Assembly (NCBI GenBank): GCA_017618795.1
Contig: JAFZTO010000042.1
Span: 1 to 33,327 of the forward strand
From: Clostridia bacterium
GTDB lineage: Bacteria > Bacillota > Clostridia > Oscillospirales > CAG-272
Length of the DNA stretch: 33,327 bases
Reading direction: 5' to 3'
Under the pieces are notes generated by a model that searched no databases, had not been told where the DNA came from, and saw only the letters and a list, made by a program, of their open reading frames with translations. Positions 1 through 7,587 of the stretch are shown in pieces; position 1 is the stretch's first letter; each line of letters starts with the position of its first letter. The position numbers and the translations under genes are program-made.

Positions 1-510
1 ATAAAACAGGACGGCACAGCGGTAATCAGACTGCCGTACCGGGCATCGGAAAGTGACCTGAAAGCCTTGCTGGATAAAAGCGCCGGATGGGTACTGAAAC
101 ACATTGCGGAAATTCAGGAAGAGCGGGCAGAGAGCAGAGAAGGGCCGGAACCGCTGAGTGTTGAGCAGATAAAAAATCTTGCCGACGCGGCAAAAAAATA
201 TATCCCGGGAAGGGTCGAACACTATTCCGGGAAGATAGGAGTAAGCTACGGCCGCATAACGATCAGATGTCAGAAAACAAGGTGGGGCAGCTGTTCGTCG
301 AAAGGCAACCTGAATTTCAGCTGTCTGCTTATGCTCGCCCCGCCGGAGGTAATAGACAGCGTGGTCGTCCATGAACTTTGCCACCGGAAGGAAATGAACC
401 ACTCAAAGAAATTTTACGACGAGGTTTACAGGGTGTTCCCGGATTACGACAAATGGCACGGATGGCTCAAAGACAACGGTCGGGAGATTATAAAAAGGAT
501 ACCGGGATAA
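1..510 (+). CDS. YgjP-type (DUF45) zinc metallopeptidase, 5' partial
   Basis: The frame is open from base 1 to the TAA at 508-510, so the gene begins upstream of the window and 169 residues are visible. The centre has the family hallmark WGSCS (residues 95-99 of the visible part) followed by HELCH at 124-128 and a third histidine in NHSKKF at 133-138. This is the HExxH plus downstream His arrangement of the YgjP/WLM-like metallopeptidase clan. Family members are usually about 230 residues, so roughly the first quarter is missing. A TTG at 67 could be mistaken for a start, but the residues before it continue the family-like reading. The cellular substrate of these soluble proteins is not settled. 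A rho-independent terminator follows at 593-622, so it is the last gene of its transcript. Confidence 0.85.
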   Translation: MKQDGTAVIRLPYRASESDLKALLDKSAGWVLKHIAEIQEERAESREGPEPLSVEQIKNLADAAKKYIPGRVEHYSGKIGVSYGRITIRCQKTRWGSCSSKGNLNFSCLLMLAPPEVIDSVVVHELCHRKEMNHSKKFYDEVYRVFPDYDKWHGWLKDNGREIIKRIPG

Positions 511-592
511 GATTTTTGCCGTTTCATTGAATCTTTGAGGATACACATGAAGGTCAAAATCATCATTTTCTATTGTTATATTTTGCAATGAA

Positions 593-622
593 CAACCGGC
601 GCAACTGTCGGTTGATTTTTTT
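593..622 (+). terminator. Rho-independent terminator after the metallopeptidase gene
   Basis: The stem CAACCG (593-598) pairs with CGGTTG (609-614) around a 10-base loop. It is followed by A and seven T residues (616-622). Confidence 0.7.
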
Positions 623-636
623 CAATTATACGGTCA

Positions 637-665
637 TTGCATTTCAAAAAAAGATTTGGTATAAT
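637..665 (+). promoter_or_regulatory. SigA-type promoter of the first XRE regulator
   Basis: TTGCAT at 637-642, a 17-base spacer and TATAAT at 660-665. The -10 is preceded by TGG (extended -10). It lies about 50 bases upstream of the ATG at 714. Confidence 0.8.
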
Positions 666-713
666 ATATACATCAAGGCGCTTTGATAATTTTTGACAGT
701 ATTTGGAGGAAAA

Positions 714-1751
714 ATGGGAAATATCAATTTAGGAACTAAGATTCGTGAATTGCGAAGAAAAAAAGGAATCACGCAGGAGGCGCTTGCGTCGGCATTATTC
801 GTTACTCCTCAGGCCGTGAGCAAATGGGAAAGCAATCTTACATATCCGGATGTGAGCCTTATCCCGGTCATAGCTGGATACTTTGAAGTATCTCTTGATA
901 TATTATTTGACTTTGATCTGAGAGAGATGAAGAACAAGATCCAAAAGATCATCAAAGACGCAAGTGAGTATTTATTCAGTAATACAGCACAATATATCGA
1001 AACAATAAAGTCAGCGTTGATCGAATATCCTGGAAACGAAGATCTGACATCGGCGTTACTTGGCGGATATGAATTTGATCTACGCGAAAACGAAAATAGG
1101 AATCACCTTGACGAAATGATAGAGCTCGCCTCGCGCTTCATCACGGAAAGTAGTGATTTTGTCAAGGTGTGCTCCGTCAAAGTCGTTCTGGCGGCGGCGT
1201 ATCTTGAAAAAGGCGAATACGAAAAAGCTAAAGTGGTGCTTGAATCGCTTCCAGCGGACGACATTGATCTCCGATATGACGAGATAGCGTTCAGACTTCA
1301 TGACAGGGACAAATTAAACGCGGCTATTAGTGCCAGATGTTCACATTTACAATTATTATATCGAGCATGTTTTGAGGAAGGAAATGCGTGGCTTGAAATG
1401 GACGAAAAGAAAATAACACTTTTGGACACGCCGTTTGACGATTATCTTAAGGAAGCAGAAGCCGCGTTCAAAAAAGGACTTGCCGTTCTCACAACGTTTA
1501 TGTTGCCTTGCAAAGGAGAAGGTGCATACCTTTGGCCCGGTATGCAGACATTTCACTGGAGCTTTCACCAAAATATAGCCGCCTGCCTCAAACGTATGGG
1601 AGATAATAACGGATGCAAATGTGAGATTGACGAGGCTTATCGCATCATATCTGTTTCATGGGACGATTTTGAGCTCAATAAGGAAAAATATATGAAAAAC
1701 TTTAATCAGTATCTTGTGAATCTTGATCTTGCTGAGTATGTGATAAACTAA
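714..1751 (+). CDS. XRE-family HTH regulator with helical/TPR-like C-terminal domain
   Basis: The protein has 345 residues. An XRE/Cro-type helix-turn-helix spans about residues 5-60, with the signature ITQEALASAL...TPQAVSKWE (recognition helix near 31-40). The remainder is a long alpha-helical region without cysteines in metal-binding spacing or membrane segments, resembling TPR-like helical repeats. The ATG at 714 is preferred over the TTG at 693 because GGAGGA lies at 705-710 and the promoter -10 is at 660-665. It is monocistronic, with its own promoter and the terminator at 1771-1807. The next gene (1935-3047) is a paralogue with the same layout. HTH plus TPR-like layouts occur in peptide-sensing regulators of the RRNPP type, but no partner peptide gene is visible, so DNA-binding regulation is well supported and the signal is unknown. 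Confidence 0.85.
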   Translation: MGNINLGTKIRELRRKKGITQEALASALFVTPQAVSKWESNLTYPDVSLIPVIAGYFEVSLDILFDFDLREMKNKIQKIIKDASEYLFSNTAQYIETIKSALIEYPGNEDLTSALLGGYEFDLRENENRNHLDEMIELASRFITESSDFVKVCSVKVVLAAAYLEKGEYEKAKVVLESLPADDIDLRYDEIAFRLHDRDKLNAAISARCSHLQLLYRACFEEGNAWLEMDEKKITLLDTPFDDYLKEAEAAFKKGLAVLTTFMLPCKGEGAYLWPGMQTFHWSFHQNIAACLKRMGDNNGCKCEIDEAYRIISVSWDDFELNKEKYMKNFNQYLVNLDLAEYVIN

Positions 1752-1770
1752 TTATTTATTTCGGATTTAA

Positions 1771-1807
1771 ATGAGGCGGGTAGAAATACCAGCCTCATCG
1801 TTTTTTT
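1771..1807 (+). terminator. Rho-independent terminator between the two XRE genes
   Basis: ATGAGGC (1771-1777) pairs with GCCTCAT (1792-1798). A smaller GTA/TAC pairing lies inside the loop, and seven T residues follow at 1801-1807. Confidence 0.85.
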
Positions 1808-1862
1808 AATCCCATTGTTTCCTTTACAACTAGTGGTTGATTTCTTTCCAAATAACGATATG

Positions 1863-1891
1863 TTGACTTCTTTAAAAATTTTATGTATAAT
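1863..1891 (+). promoter_or_regulatory. SigA-type promoter of the second XRE regulator
   Basis: TTGACT at 1863-1868, a 17-base spacer and TATAAT at 1886-1891. Its position shows that the open frame reading through from 1815 cannot be translated from its first codon on this transcript. Confidence 0.85.
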
Positions 1892-1921
1892 AGTATCACG
1901 GTCGACTGAAAAAGAGAAAAT

Positions 1922-1925
1922 GGAG
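1922..1925 (+). promoter_or_regulatory. Ribosome binding site deciding the start of the second XRE gene
   Basis: GGAG at 1922-1925 stands nine bases before the ATG at 1935. The alternative ATG at 1920 has only a weak purine run in front of it. Confidence 0.6.
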
Positions 1926-1934
1926 ATTAACAAA

Positions 1935-3047
1935 ATGAATTACAATTTAGGAGAAAAACTTAAATCACTGCGTAAAGCACGGGATCTTACTCAGGAACAG
2001 CTTGCTGAATCATTATGTATTTCCTCGCAGGCGGTTTCTAAATGGGAAACGAATGCATCATTCCCGGATATTACTATGCTTCCTGTACTTGCCCACTTTT
2101 ATGGCGTAACAACAGATGAACTTCTTGGAGTTGATATTACAAAAACGAAAGAAAAAATAAAAGCATATTCCGATAATTTGTATGCACTGTATGAAACCTG
2201 GAATTATAAAGAGATGGTTGAGGTTGCAAGGAAAGCTGTTGCAGAATTTCCGGGAGATGATGAAACCCTTTTCAATCTTGCGTGGTCTCTTGGGCAGGCA
2301 CAAAATGCAATCCGAACAAAAGAAGAAAATCTTAAAGAAGCAATCAAAATTTCAGAAAGGATTTTGAACGATTCGAGTGACACTGTCTTACGTATCAAAA
2401 CAACATCTTTATTGTCGTATCTGTATCACTGGCTCGGAGATGACAATAAATCTCTCGAATTTGCTAATCAGCTTCCAAATATGGCCCGGACATCGGACTA
2501 TATTATAGGCAGATTAGGATTAAAACAAGGTAAAGAGAAAATATCGTTCTCAAAAAGAAAAATTGAAGATTATTACGAAGCTTTGTCTGAAAACGTAAAG
2601 ATACTCGTCGATTTTAATTTTAGCATTCCGGATAGTGAAATGAAGCTTTTACCAGAGTCCAGGATAAAAATGATTAAACAGCTAATGCAAATACAGTCAA
2701 TCGTTTTCGGAGAGAATCTTTTATTTGAAAACTTTAATGCCATGCAATTCTGCTATACGATAGCTAAACTGTATATTTTAGACGGCAATACCGTTAATGC
2801 GATTGAATATCTTGAAAAATCTCTTGAATACGCAGACAAATATGAAAAATACGATGAAAAATCTTGTTATGAATCTGATTTGTTATTTGGTGAAGCGCCG
2901 AATGAACGGACTCTCTGGTCCCAAAGCTCATATGAAAGTTTGCTGTTTGAAATAAAATACAGCAAGTTTTCCGGGATATACGGGAAATTAGACGGTAATA
3001 GCCGATACGAAGAATTTGTAAAAAAACTTATGGGAAAGGCAAAGTAA
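1935..3047 (+). CDS. XRE-family HTH regulator, tandem paralogue of the preceding gene
   Basis: The protein has 370 residues. Its N-terminus (NLGEKLKSLRKARDLTQEQL, then SSQAVSKWE) matches the upstream regulator almost residue for residue through the helix-turn-helix. The C-terminal helical region is more diverged. Helical repeats with regular Tyr/Leu spacing (for example AIEYLEKSLEYADKYEKY) look TPR-like. The start at 1935 is supported by the SD at 1922-1925 and the promoter at 1863-1891; upstream in-frame codons back to 1815 include promoter DNA and are not coding. The gene is clearly more A+T-rich than the neighbouring tex and cca genes, as is its paralogue. This suggests that the pair was acquired or duplicated separately from the core genes. 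A strong hairpin follows at 3061-3102. Target genes are unknown. Confidence 0.85.
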   Translation: MNYNLGEKLKSLRKARDLTQEQLAESLCISSQAVSKWETNASFPDITMLPVLAHFYGVTTDELLGVDITKTKEKIKAYSDNLYALYETWNYKEMVEVARKAVAEFPGDDETLFNLAWSLGQAQNAIRTKEENLKEAIKISERILNDSSDTVLRIKTTSLLSYLYHWLGDDNKSLEFANQLPNMARTSDYIIGRLGLKQGKEKISFSKRKIEDYYEALSENVKILVDFNFSIPDSEMKLLPESRIKMIKQLMQIQSIVFGENLLFENFNAMQFCYTIAKLYILDGNTVNAIEYLEKSLEYADKYEKYDEKSCYESDLLFGEAPNERTLWSQSSYESLLFEIKYSKFSGIYGKLDGNSRYEEFVKKLMGKAK

Positions 3048-3060
3048 TAATTCGGATTAT

Positions 3061-3102
3061 ACAATACACGAGGCAAAGATTGTTCAATGCCTCGTGTATT
3101 GT
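3061..3102. terminator. Long perfect hairpin between convergent XRE and tex genes
   Basis: ACAATACACGAGGCA (3061-3075) is the exact reverse complement of 3088-3102, giving a 15-bp stem with a 12-base loop between two convergent genes. It probably stops transcription in one or both directions, although the T-run on either side is poor. Confidence 0.65.
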
Positions 3103-3137
3103 TTATAGAAATATAGAGTGTTTTCAAGCAATCAGCT

Positions 3138-5297
3138 TTATTTGCCTTTCGGAACCTGCTTTATCGAAAGTGAAATGCGTTTTTTGTTCAGGTCGACGCT
3201 GAGCACAATGATCTTGACGTCGTCGCCGACGGACAGTACCTCGCTCGGGTGTCTGATGAATTTATTGCATATTTCCGAAATGTGGACAAGTCCGTCCTGA
3301 TGTACCCCGATATCGACGAACGCGCCGAAATCAATTACGTTGCGGACCGTTCCCGTCAGTATCATGCCCGGCTTAAGGTCTTTCATCTCCAGCACGTCGG
3401 TCCGGAAAATGGGAGGGGGAAGCGAATCGCGGGGGTCGCGCCCGGGCTTCATTAGCTCCTTGACAATGTCCTGCAGAGTCGGTACGCCGATTCCGCATTT
3501 ATCGGCGATCTTCTGTTCGCCGAGAGTTTTTATTTTAAGCGGGAGGCCGACTATCCCGCCGCTTTTTACGTTGTCAAGAGTATATCCACATGCTTTAAGC
3601 AGCTTTTCCGTTGCTTCATAACTTTCGGGGTGAACGCCTGTGTTGTCGAGTACGTTGTCACCGTCGGGAATACGGATAAATCCGGCGCACTGTTCGAAGG
3701 CTTTTGGACCAAGCTTTGGTACATTAAGGAGCTGATTTCTGTCAGTATAGGCGCCGTTTGCCTCGCGGTATGCCACTATGTTTTTTGCGGTTGTGGAATT
3801 AAGGCCCGATACGTGCTCGAGAAGCGAGGGGGATGCTGTGTTCAGATCCACGCCGACGGCGTTCACGCAGTCCTCCACGACGGCGTTCAGGCTTTCGTCA
3901 AGTCTCTTTACCGGCATGTCGTGCTGATACTGTCCGACGCCGATGGCCTTCGGATCGATTTTTACAAGCTCGGCCAGGGGGTCCTGGAGTCTGCGCGCGA
4001 TCGATACCGCGCTGCGGAGGTTGACGTCGTACTGTGGGAATTCCTCTGCGGCCAGTTTCGAGGCGGAGTAGACTGAGGCGCCCGCCTCGCTCACTATCAT
4101 ATAGCTTACGCCGGGACATACGCGCAGCAGTTCCACGGTCATCTGTTCCGTTTCGCGCGATGCGGTGCCGTTGCCGATGGCGATGTGTTCGACATGATGT
4201 TTCCTGACGAGCGCGGAGAGCTTTTCGATTGCCTCCTGCTTTTGTCTCTCGCCGTAGGTCGGATATACGACGGCTGTGTCGAGAACCTTTCCGGTCGCGT
4301 CGACTACGGCTACCTTGCAGCCCATTCTGTAGCCGGGGTCAAGTCCCATCGTGACCTTGCCGCGCACCGGAGGCTGCATTAGCAGAGGCCGTAAATTGAG
4401 TGCGAAATTGCGTATCGCCCCCTCCGCGGCCTCGTCGCTGAGCTCGGCGCGGATCTCGTTCTCTATCGAAGGGAACAGCAGCCTGTCGTAGCTGTCTGCG
4501 ATCGCCGCGCGCATGAAATCCTCCGCTTTCGTGCCTTTTACAAGCACGCTGCTTTCCATCAGCTCAAGAGCGGAATTTCTGTCAAGTTCAAGCGAGACCT
4601 TGAGATAATCCTCTTTTTCGCCCCTGTTGAGAGCAAGGATCTGATGCCCCTGGATTTTGGAGACGGGGGATGAAAAGCCGTAGTAGGTGCCGTAAACCGA
4701 ATCCTCGTCCTTTGAAGCGACGGAGGACAGCTTTCCGTTGCGGTGTATGAAAATTTTCAGATGCTTGCGGATCTCGGCAGAGTCGGAAAGCTGCTCGGCG
4801 ATAATGTCGGACGCCCCGGCAAGCGCCTCGTCAACGCTGTTCACTCCCTTTTCTGCGTCAACGTATTCTTCGGCAAGCACGCCGGGTTCGGGAATGTTTT
4901 TGTCCTGTGCGAAGATGATCCCGGCAAGAGGCTCGAGCCCCTTTTCTCTGGCGATTGTCGCGCGCGTGCGCCTTTTCGGTTTGTACGGCCTGTAAATATC
5001 CTCAAGTTCTGCAAGCGTGGAGGCGCTTTCGATTGCGGCAGACAGCTCCTCGGTGAGCTTGCCCTGCGCTTCTATGCTCTTTGTAACTTCGCCTTTGCGG
5101 GCGGAAAGGTTGCGTAGATATTTTAGTCTGTCCTCAAGGTTTCGCAGCGTTGTGTCGTCCATTGCGCCGTGCGCTTCCTTGCGGTAACGGGCTATAAACG
5201 GTATGGTGTTGCCCTCGTCAATAAGATCGATTACGTTCTGGACAAGTTGTTCCGGTTTGCCCAGCTCGGCGGCCAGGGCAAGAGTGATTGAATCCAT
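3138..5297 (-). CDS. tex: Tex family RNA-binding transcription accessory protein
   Basis: The 719 residues match the usual Tex length. The N-terminal helical domain carries the typical TIPFIARYRKEAHGAMDD (31-48). A YqgF/RNase H-like domain lies at about 315-445 (MGLDPGYRMGCK), helix-hairpin-helix motifs at about 480-545 (VGVDLNTAS, NVPKLGPKAFEQ) and an S1 RNA-binding domain at about 641-713 (GTVRNVIDFGAFVDIGVHQDGLVHIS). Tex binds nucleic acid and is associated with transcription and ribosome-linked functions. The ATG at 5297 has AGGAGAG just upstream. No convincing promoter lies in the 43 bases before it, so expression may come partly from read-through of the tRNA-Gln terminator at 5341-5363 or from a weak TATATT-type -10 in that gap. 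It converges with the XRE gene. Confidence 0.96.
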   Translation of the reverse strand: MDSITLALAAELGKPEQLVQNVIDLIDEGNTIPFIARYRKEAHGAMDDTTLRNLEDRLKYLRNLSARKGEVTKSIEAQGKLTEELSAAIESASTLAELEDIYRPYKPKRRTRATIAREKGLEPLAGIIFAQDKNIPEPGVLAEEYVDAEKGVNSVDEALAGASDIIAEQLSDSAEIRKHLKIFIHRNGKLSSVASKDEDSVYGTYYGFSSPVSKIQGHQILALNRGEKEDYLKVSLELDRNSALELMESSVLVKGTKAEDFMRAAIADSYDRLLFPSIENEIRAELSDEAAEGAIRNFALNLRPLLMQPPVRGKVTMGLDPGYRMGCKVAVVDATGKVLDTAVVYPTYGERQKQEAIEKLSALVRKHHVEHIAIGNGTASRETEQMTVELLRVCPGVSYMIVSEAGASVYSASKLAAEEFPQYDVNLRSAVSIARRLQDPLAELVKIDPKAIGVGQYQHDMPVKRLDESLNAVVEDCVNAVGVDLNTASPSLLEHVSGLNSTTAKNIVAYREANGAYTDRNQLLNVPKLGPKAFEQCAGFIRIPDGDNVLDNTGVHPESYEATEKLLKACGYTLDNVKSGGIVGLPLKIKTLGEQKIADKCGIGVPTLQDIVKELMKPGRDPRDSLPPPIFRTDVLEMKDLKPGMILTGTVRNVIDFGAFVDIGVHQDGLVHISEICNKFIRHPSEVLSVGDDVKIIVLSVDLNKKRISLSIKQVPKGK

Positions 5298-5340
5298 GGT
5301 TCTCTCCTATGCAAATATAAGTTGTTAATGTTATCGGCAG

Positions 5341-5363
5341 AAAAAAAGCCGCAGGAATGCGGC
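5341..5363 (-). terminator. Rho-independent terminator of the tRNA-Gln transcript
   Basis: Read on the minus strand, GCCGCA, loop TTCC, TGCGGC and then seven T residues. It starts two bases after the encoded CCA end of the tRNA. Confidence 0.85.
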
Positions 5364-5365
5364 TC

Positions 5366-5439
5366 TGGCTGCGGAAGAAGGATTTGAACCCTCACAAACA
5401 GAGTCAGAGTCTGTCGTGCTGCCATTACACAATTCCGCA
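5366..5439 (-). tRNA. tRNA-Gln, anticodon CUG, CCA end encoded
   Basis: Read on the minus strand, the acceptor stem TGCGGAA pairs with TTCCGCA. The D stem is GTG/CAC with a TAATGGCAG loop. The anticodon stem ACAGA/TCTGT encloses the loop CTCTGAC, giving anticodon CTG after the conserved T33. The T stem GAGGG/CCTTC encloses TTCAAAT. The discriminator base is G, and CCA is encoded at 5368-5366. The length is 74 nt with CCA. It has its own consensus promoter (5455-5483) and terminator (5341-5363), so it is an independent unit between divergent cca and tex. Confidence 0.96.
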
Positions 5440-5454
5440 TCGGATTACATAATA

Positions 5455-5483
5455 ATTATACCATTTTTTTTGTGTTTTGTCAA
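5455..5483 (-). promoter_or_regulatory. Consensus SigA promoter of tRNA-Gln
   Basis: On the minus strand, TTGACA (5483-5478), a 17-base spacer and TATAAT (5460-5455), with an extended TGG before the -10. This is a perfect match to the housekeeping consensus, as expected for a tRNA gene. Confidence 0.92.
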
Positions 5484-5552
5484 GTATATTCGCCAAAAAA
5501 TCTTTTTTTCAGCAGTTCTTTTTTTAAAAAAGCCGAAATATGAGATTTTGGC

Positions 5553-5581
5553 TTGACAATACGGCACGATACGGTTATAAT
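5553..5581 (+). promoter_or_regulatory. Consensus SigA promoter of the CCA-adding enzyme gene
   Basis: TTGACA at 5553-5558, a 17-base spacer and TATAAT at 5576-5581. The expected start of transcription is near 5588, leaving only about 15 bases of leader before the ATG at 5603. Confidence 0.9.
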
Positions 5582-5602
5582 ATATAATGGATTTTTGTAC
5601 CA

Positions 5603-6946
5603 ATGGATATTAAAATGACGGAAGACAAAAAGCTGGCGGAAAAAATTGCATACGAGGTTAAAAGGTTCGGCGGCCAGACTTATTACGTCGGCGGATGCGT
5701 TCGCGACGGTCTTCTCGGAATCGAGAGCAAGGATATCGATATAGAAATTCACGGAATAGAGCGCGACGTCCTTGAAAAAATCCTTGATTCCGTCGGCGGG
5801 CGGACGGAGTTCGGGAAAAGCTTCGGAGTTTACGGAATAAAGGGGTACGGACTTGACATCGCGCTTCCGCGCAGCGAAAGGCGGACAGGCTTCGGGCACC
5901 GCGATTTTGACGTGACCGCAGACCCGTTCATCGGGACGCTCCGCGCGGCGGAACGCAGAGATTTTACCGTAAACGCCATGATGCGCGACGTGCTGAGCGG
6001 AGAGCTTACAGACCATTTCGGCGGGCGAAAAGATCTTGAAAACAGAATACTGCGGCACGTGAGCGGAAAAACGTTTGCCGATGACCCGCTGCGGGTTCTG
6101 AGGGCCGCTCAGTTTTCGGCGCGCTTCGGCTTTGACGTCGATCCGGGAACGGCGGAGCTGTGCAGGAAAATATCTCTCAGTGATCTCTCGCGGGAAAGAG
6201 TTTTTGCCGAAACGGAAAAGGCGCTTCTGAAATCTTCCCGTCCGTCCGTGTTCTTCGAGTTTCTCCGGAGCGTCGGCCATCTTGCTGTATGGTTCAGCGA
6301 GCTCGAACAAACCATAGGCGTTCAGCAGGATCAGAGATACCATCCCGAGGGCGACGTCTGGACGCATACGATGCAGGTGCTTGACAGATGCGCTGAATAC
6401 AGAAACAGCACGCTTTATCCGCTCGGATTCATGATGTCCGCCGTGTGTCACGACTTCGGGAAACCGGTCTGCACCGTAACGACAGGGACGGGCATGCATT
6501 CATACGGACACGAAACAGCGGGACTTCCGCTCGCCGAGACTTTTATCAGGAGGCTGACCGACGAGCGAGCTCTGCGCGACTATGTTCTCAATCTTGTGGA
6601 GCACCACATGAAGCCGGGCGTTCTTGCTGTGTCGAACGCTTCGGTTAAATCAAGCAACAGAATGTTTGACGAAGTGTCCGATCCCGACGCGCTTGTGTTT
6701 CTGTCTCTGTCAGACGGAGGACACGACGATAAAAAAGCCGCCTATCTGTCTGACAGGCTTGCCGTCTACAGGGAATATATGTCGCGCCCATACGTGACCG
6801 GGCAGGATCTTATTCAGGCCGGGCTCGACCCTTCGGAGCATTTTTCGGAGTATCTGAAGTACGCTCACAAACTCCGCTTGGCGGGGATTTCGCGCGAAAA
6901 TGCCCTTAAACAGACTCTCGGGGTGGCGAAAAAACAAAAAAAATAA
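5603..6946 (+). CDS. CCA-adding tRNA nucleotidyltransferase with HD domain
   Basis: The protein has 447 residues. The class II nucleotidyltransferase head carries YVGGCVRDGLLG (28-39), the metal-binding DID (44-46), RRDFTVNAM (118-126) and DPLRVLRAAQFSARFGF (161-177). These are the motifs of enzymes that add or repair the tRNA 3' CCA. An HD phosphohydrolase domain follows (HPEGDVWTHTMQVL at 247-260, CHDFGKP at 282-288), as in bacterial CCA enzymes with 2',3'-phosphatase/phosphodiesterase-type extensions. It is divergent from the tRNA-Gln gene, which already encodes its CCA, so here the role may be mostly repair. No clear Shine-Dalgarno sequence precedes the ATG at 5603, and an in-frame ATG at 5615 is an alternative. 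No terminator is evident before the ECF operon. A specificity split between CCA-, A- and CC-adding types cannot be settled by eye. Confidence 0.92.
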   Translation: MDIKMTEDKKLAEKIAYEVKRFGGQTYYVGGCVRDGLLGIESKDIDIEIHGIERDVLEKILDSVGGRTEFGKSFGVYGIKGYGLDIALPRSERRTGFGHRDFDVTADPFIGTLRAAERRDFTVNAMMRDVLSGELTDHFGGRKDLENRILRHVSGKTFADDPLRVLRAAQFSARFGFDVDPGTAELCRKISLSDLSRERVFAETEKALLKSSRPSVFFEFLRSVGHLAVWFSELEQTIGVQQDQRYHPEGDVWTHTMQVLDRCAEYRNSTLYPLGFMMSAVCHDFGKPVCTVTTGTGMHSYGHETAGLPLAETFIRRLTDERALRDYVLNLVEHHMKPGVLAVSNASVKSSNRMFDEVSDPDALVFLSLSDGGHDDKKAAYLSDRLAVYREYMSRPYVTGQDLIQAGLDPSEHFSEYLKYAHKLRLAGISRENALKQTLGVAKKQKK

Positions 6947-6973
6947 AAATTTCCGAAAAAAATCCGAAATAGC

Positions 6974-7001
6974 TGTAATTTTTTTTAAAAAAATACGTCT
7001 A
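6974..7001 (+). promoter_or_regulatory. Candidate ECF-type promoter before the sigma factor gene
   Basis: TGTAAT (6974-6979), a 16-base A/T-only spacer apart from its end, and CGTCTA (6996-7001). The -10 CGTC and a TGTAAC/TGAAAC-like -35 at this spacing are typical of promoters read by ECF sigma factors. No SigA-like element is seen in the gap after cca. Autoregulation is therefore inferred. Confidence 0.5.
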
Positions 7002-7023
7002 ATATATACGAAAGGGCACAACT

Positions 7024-7587
7024 GTGGAAAAGGACAGGCAGGATGACGCAGCCTTGAACTATAAAGCATACCTGAACGGGGATGACGAAGGGCTGAGGCG
7101 GCTGATAAATGAATACTACGACGGGCTCACACTGTTTCTGTGCACAATAACCCGCAACATGCCTGACGCCGAGGAGATGGCCGAGCAGACCTTTGTCAGG
7201 CTGGCGGTTAAAAAACCGGAATATAAAGGGATCTCGTCATTCAGAACGTGGCTCTATGCGATAGGAAGGAACATAACGCTTGATTCCGAAAGGAAGAAAA
7301 GGCGTCACATGATCAGAATCTCTGACGACGAGACCGAACTCAGGGACACCGAAACGGATATCGAAGAGGATTACATCAACTATGAAAAAAACAGGGCTCT
7401 GTACCGGTCTGTTCAGAAACTTGAACCCCGAATGCGTCAGGTAACGTGGCTTTTCTATTTTGAAAACATGTCATACGAAGAAATTGCCGGAATCACGGGA
7501 AATACCAAAGGAGCAGTTGCACAACTTTTGCTCAGGGCAAGGAATAAACTCAGGGAAATGATGGAAAAAGAGGGATATAAGGAATGA
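7024..7587 (+). CDS. ECF-type RNA polymerase sigma factor
   Basis: The protein has 187 residues. Sigma region 2 lies at about 23-90 (FRTWLYAIGRNITLD, with DAEEMAEQTFVRL before it). Region 4 lies at about 125-175 (PRMRQVTWLFYFENMSYEEI, then TKGAVAQLLLRARNKLRE). There is no region 3 or region 1.1, as expected of group 4 (ECF) sigmas. The GTG start at 7024 has AAAGGG seven bases upstream and no better in-frame ATG nearby. The stop overlaps the next start by ATGA (7584-7587), so the membrane protein is translationally coupled, the usual place for an anti-sigma factor. Only about 60 bases separate that gene from the first serpin, so the serpins are the likely output of this sigma factor. A candidate ECF promoter lies at 6974-7001. 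Confidence 0.92.
   Translation: MEKDRQDDAALNYKAYLNGDDEGLRRLINEYYDGLTLFLCTITRNMPDAEEMAEQTFVRLAVKKPEYKGISSFRTWLYAIGRNITLDSERKKRRHMIRISDDETELRDTETDIEEDYINYEKNRALYRSVQKLEPRMRQVTWLFYFENMSYEEIAGITGNTKGAVAQLLLRARNKLREMMEKEGYKE

Noticed and set aside
1752..1934. Small peptide gene serving as a signal for the XRE pair
   Set aside because: The gap holds a terminator and a promoter and no small secreted-peptide ORF with a ribosome site.
5480..6499. Long open frame on the minus strand (339 codons) opposite the CCA-adding enzyme gene
   Set aside because: It is antisense to a gene with clear catalytic motifs, runs across the tRNA-cca intergenic region including its promoter, and its translation has no recognisable domain.
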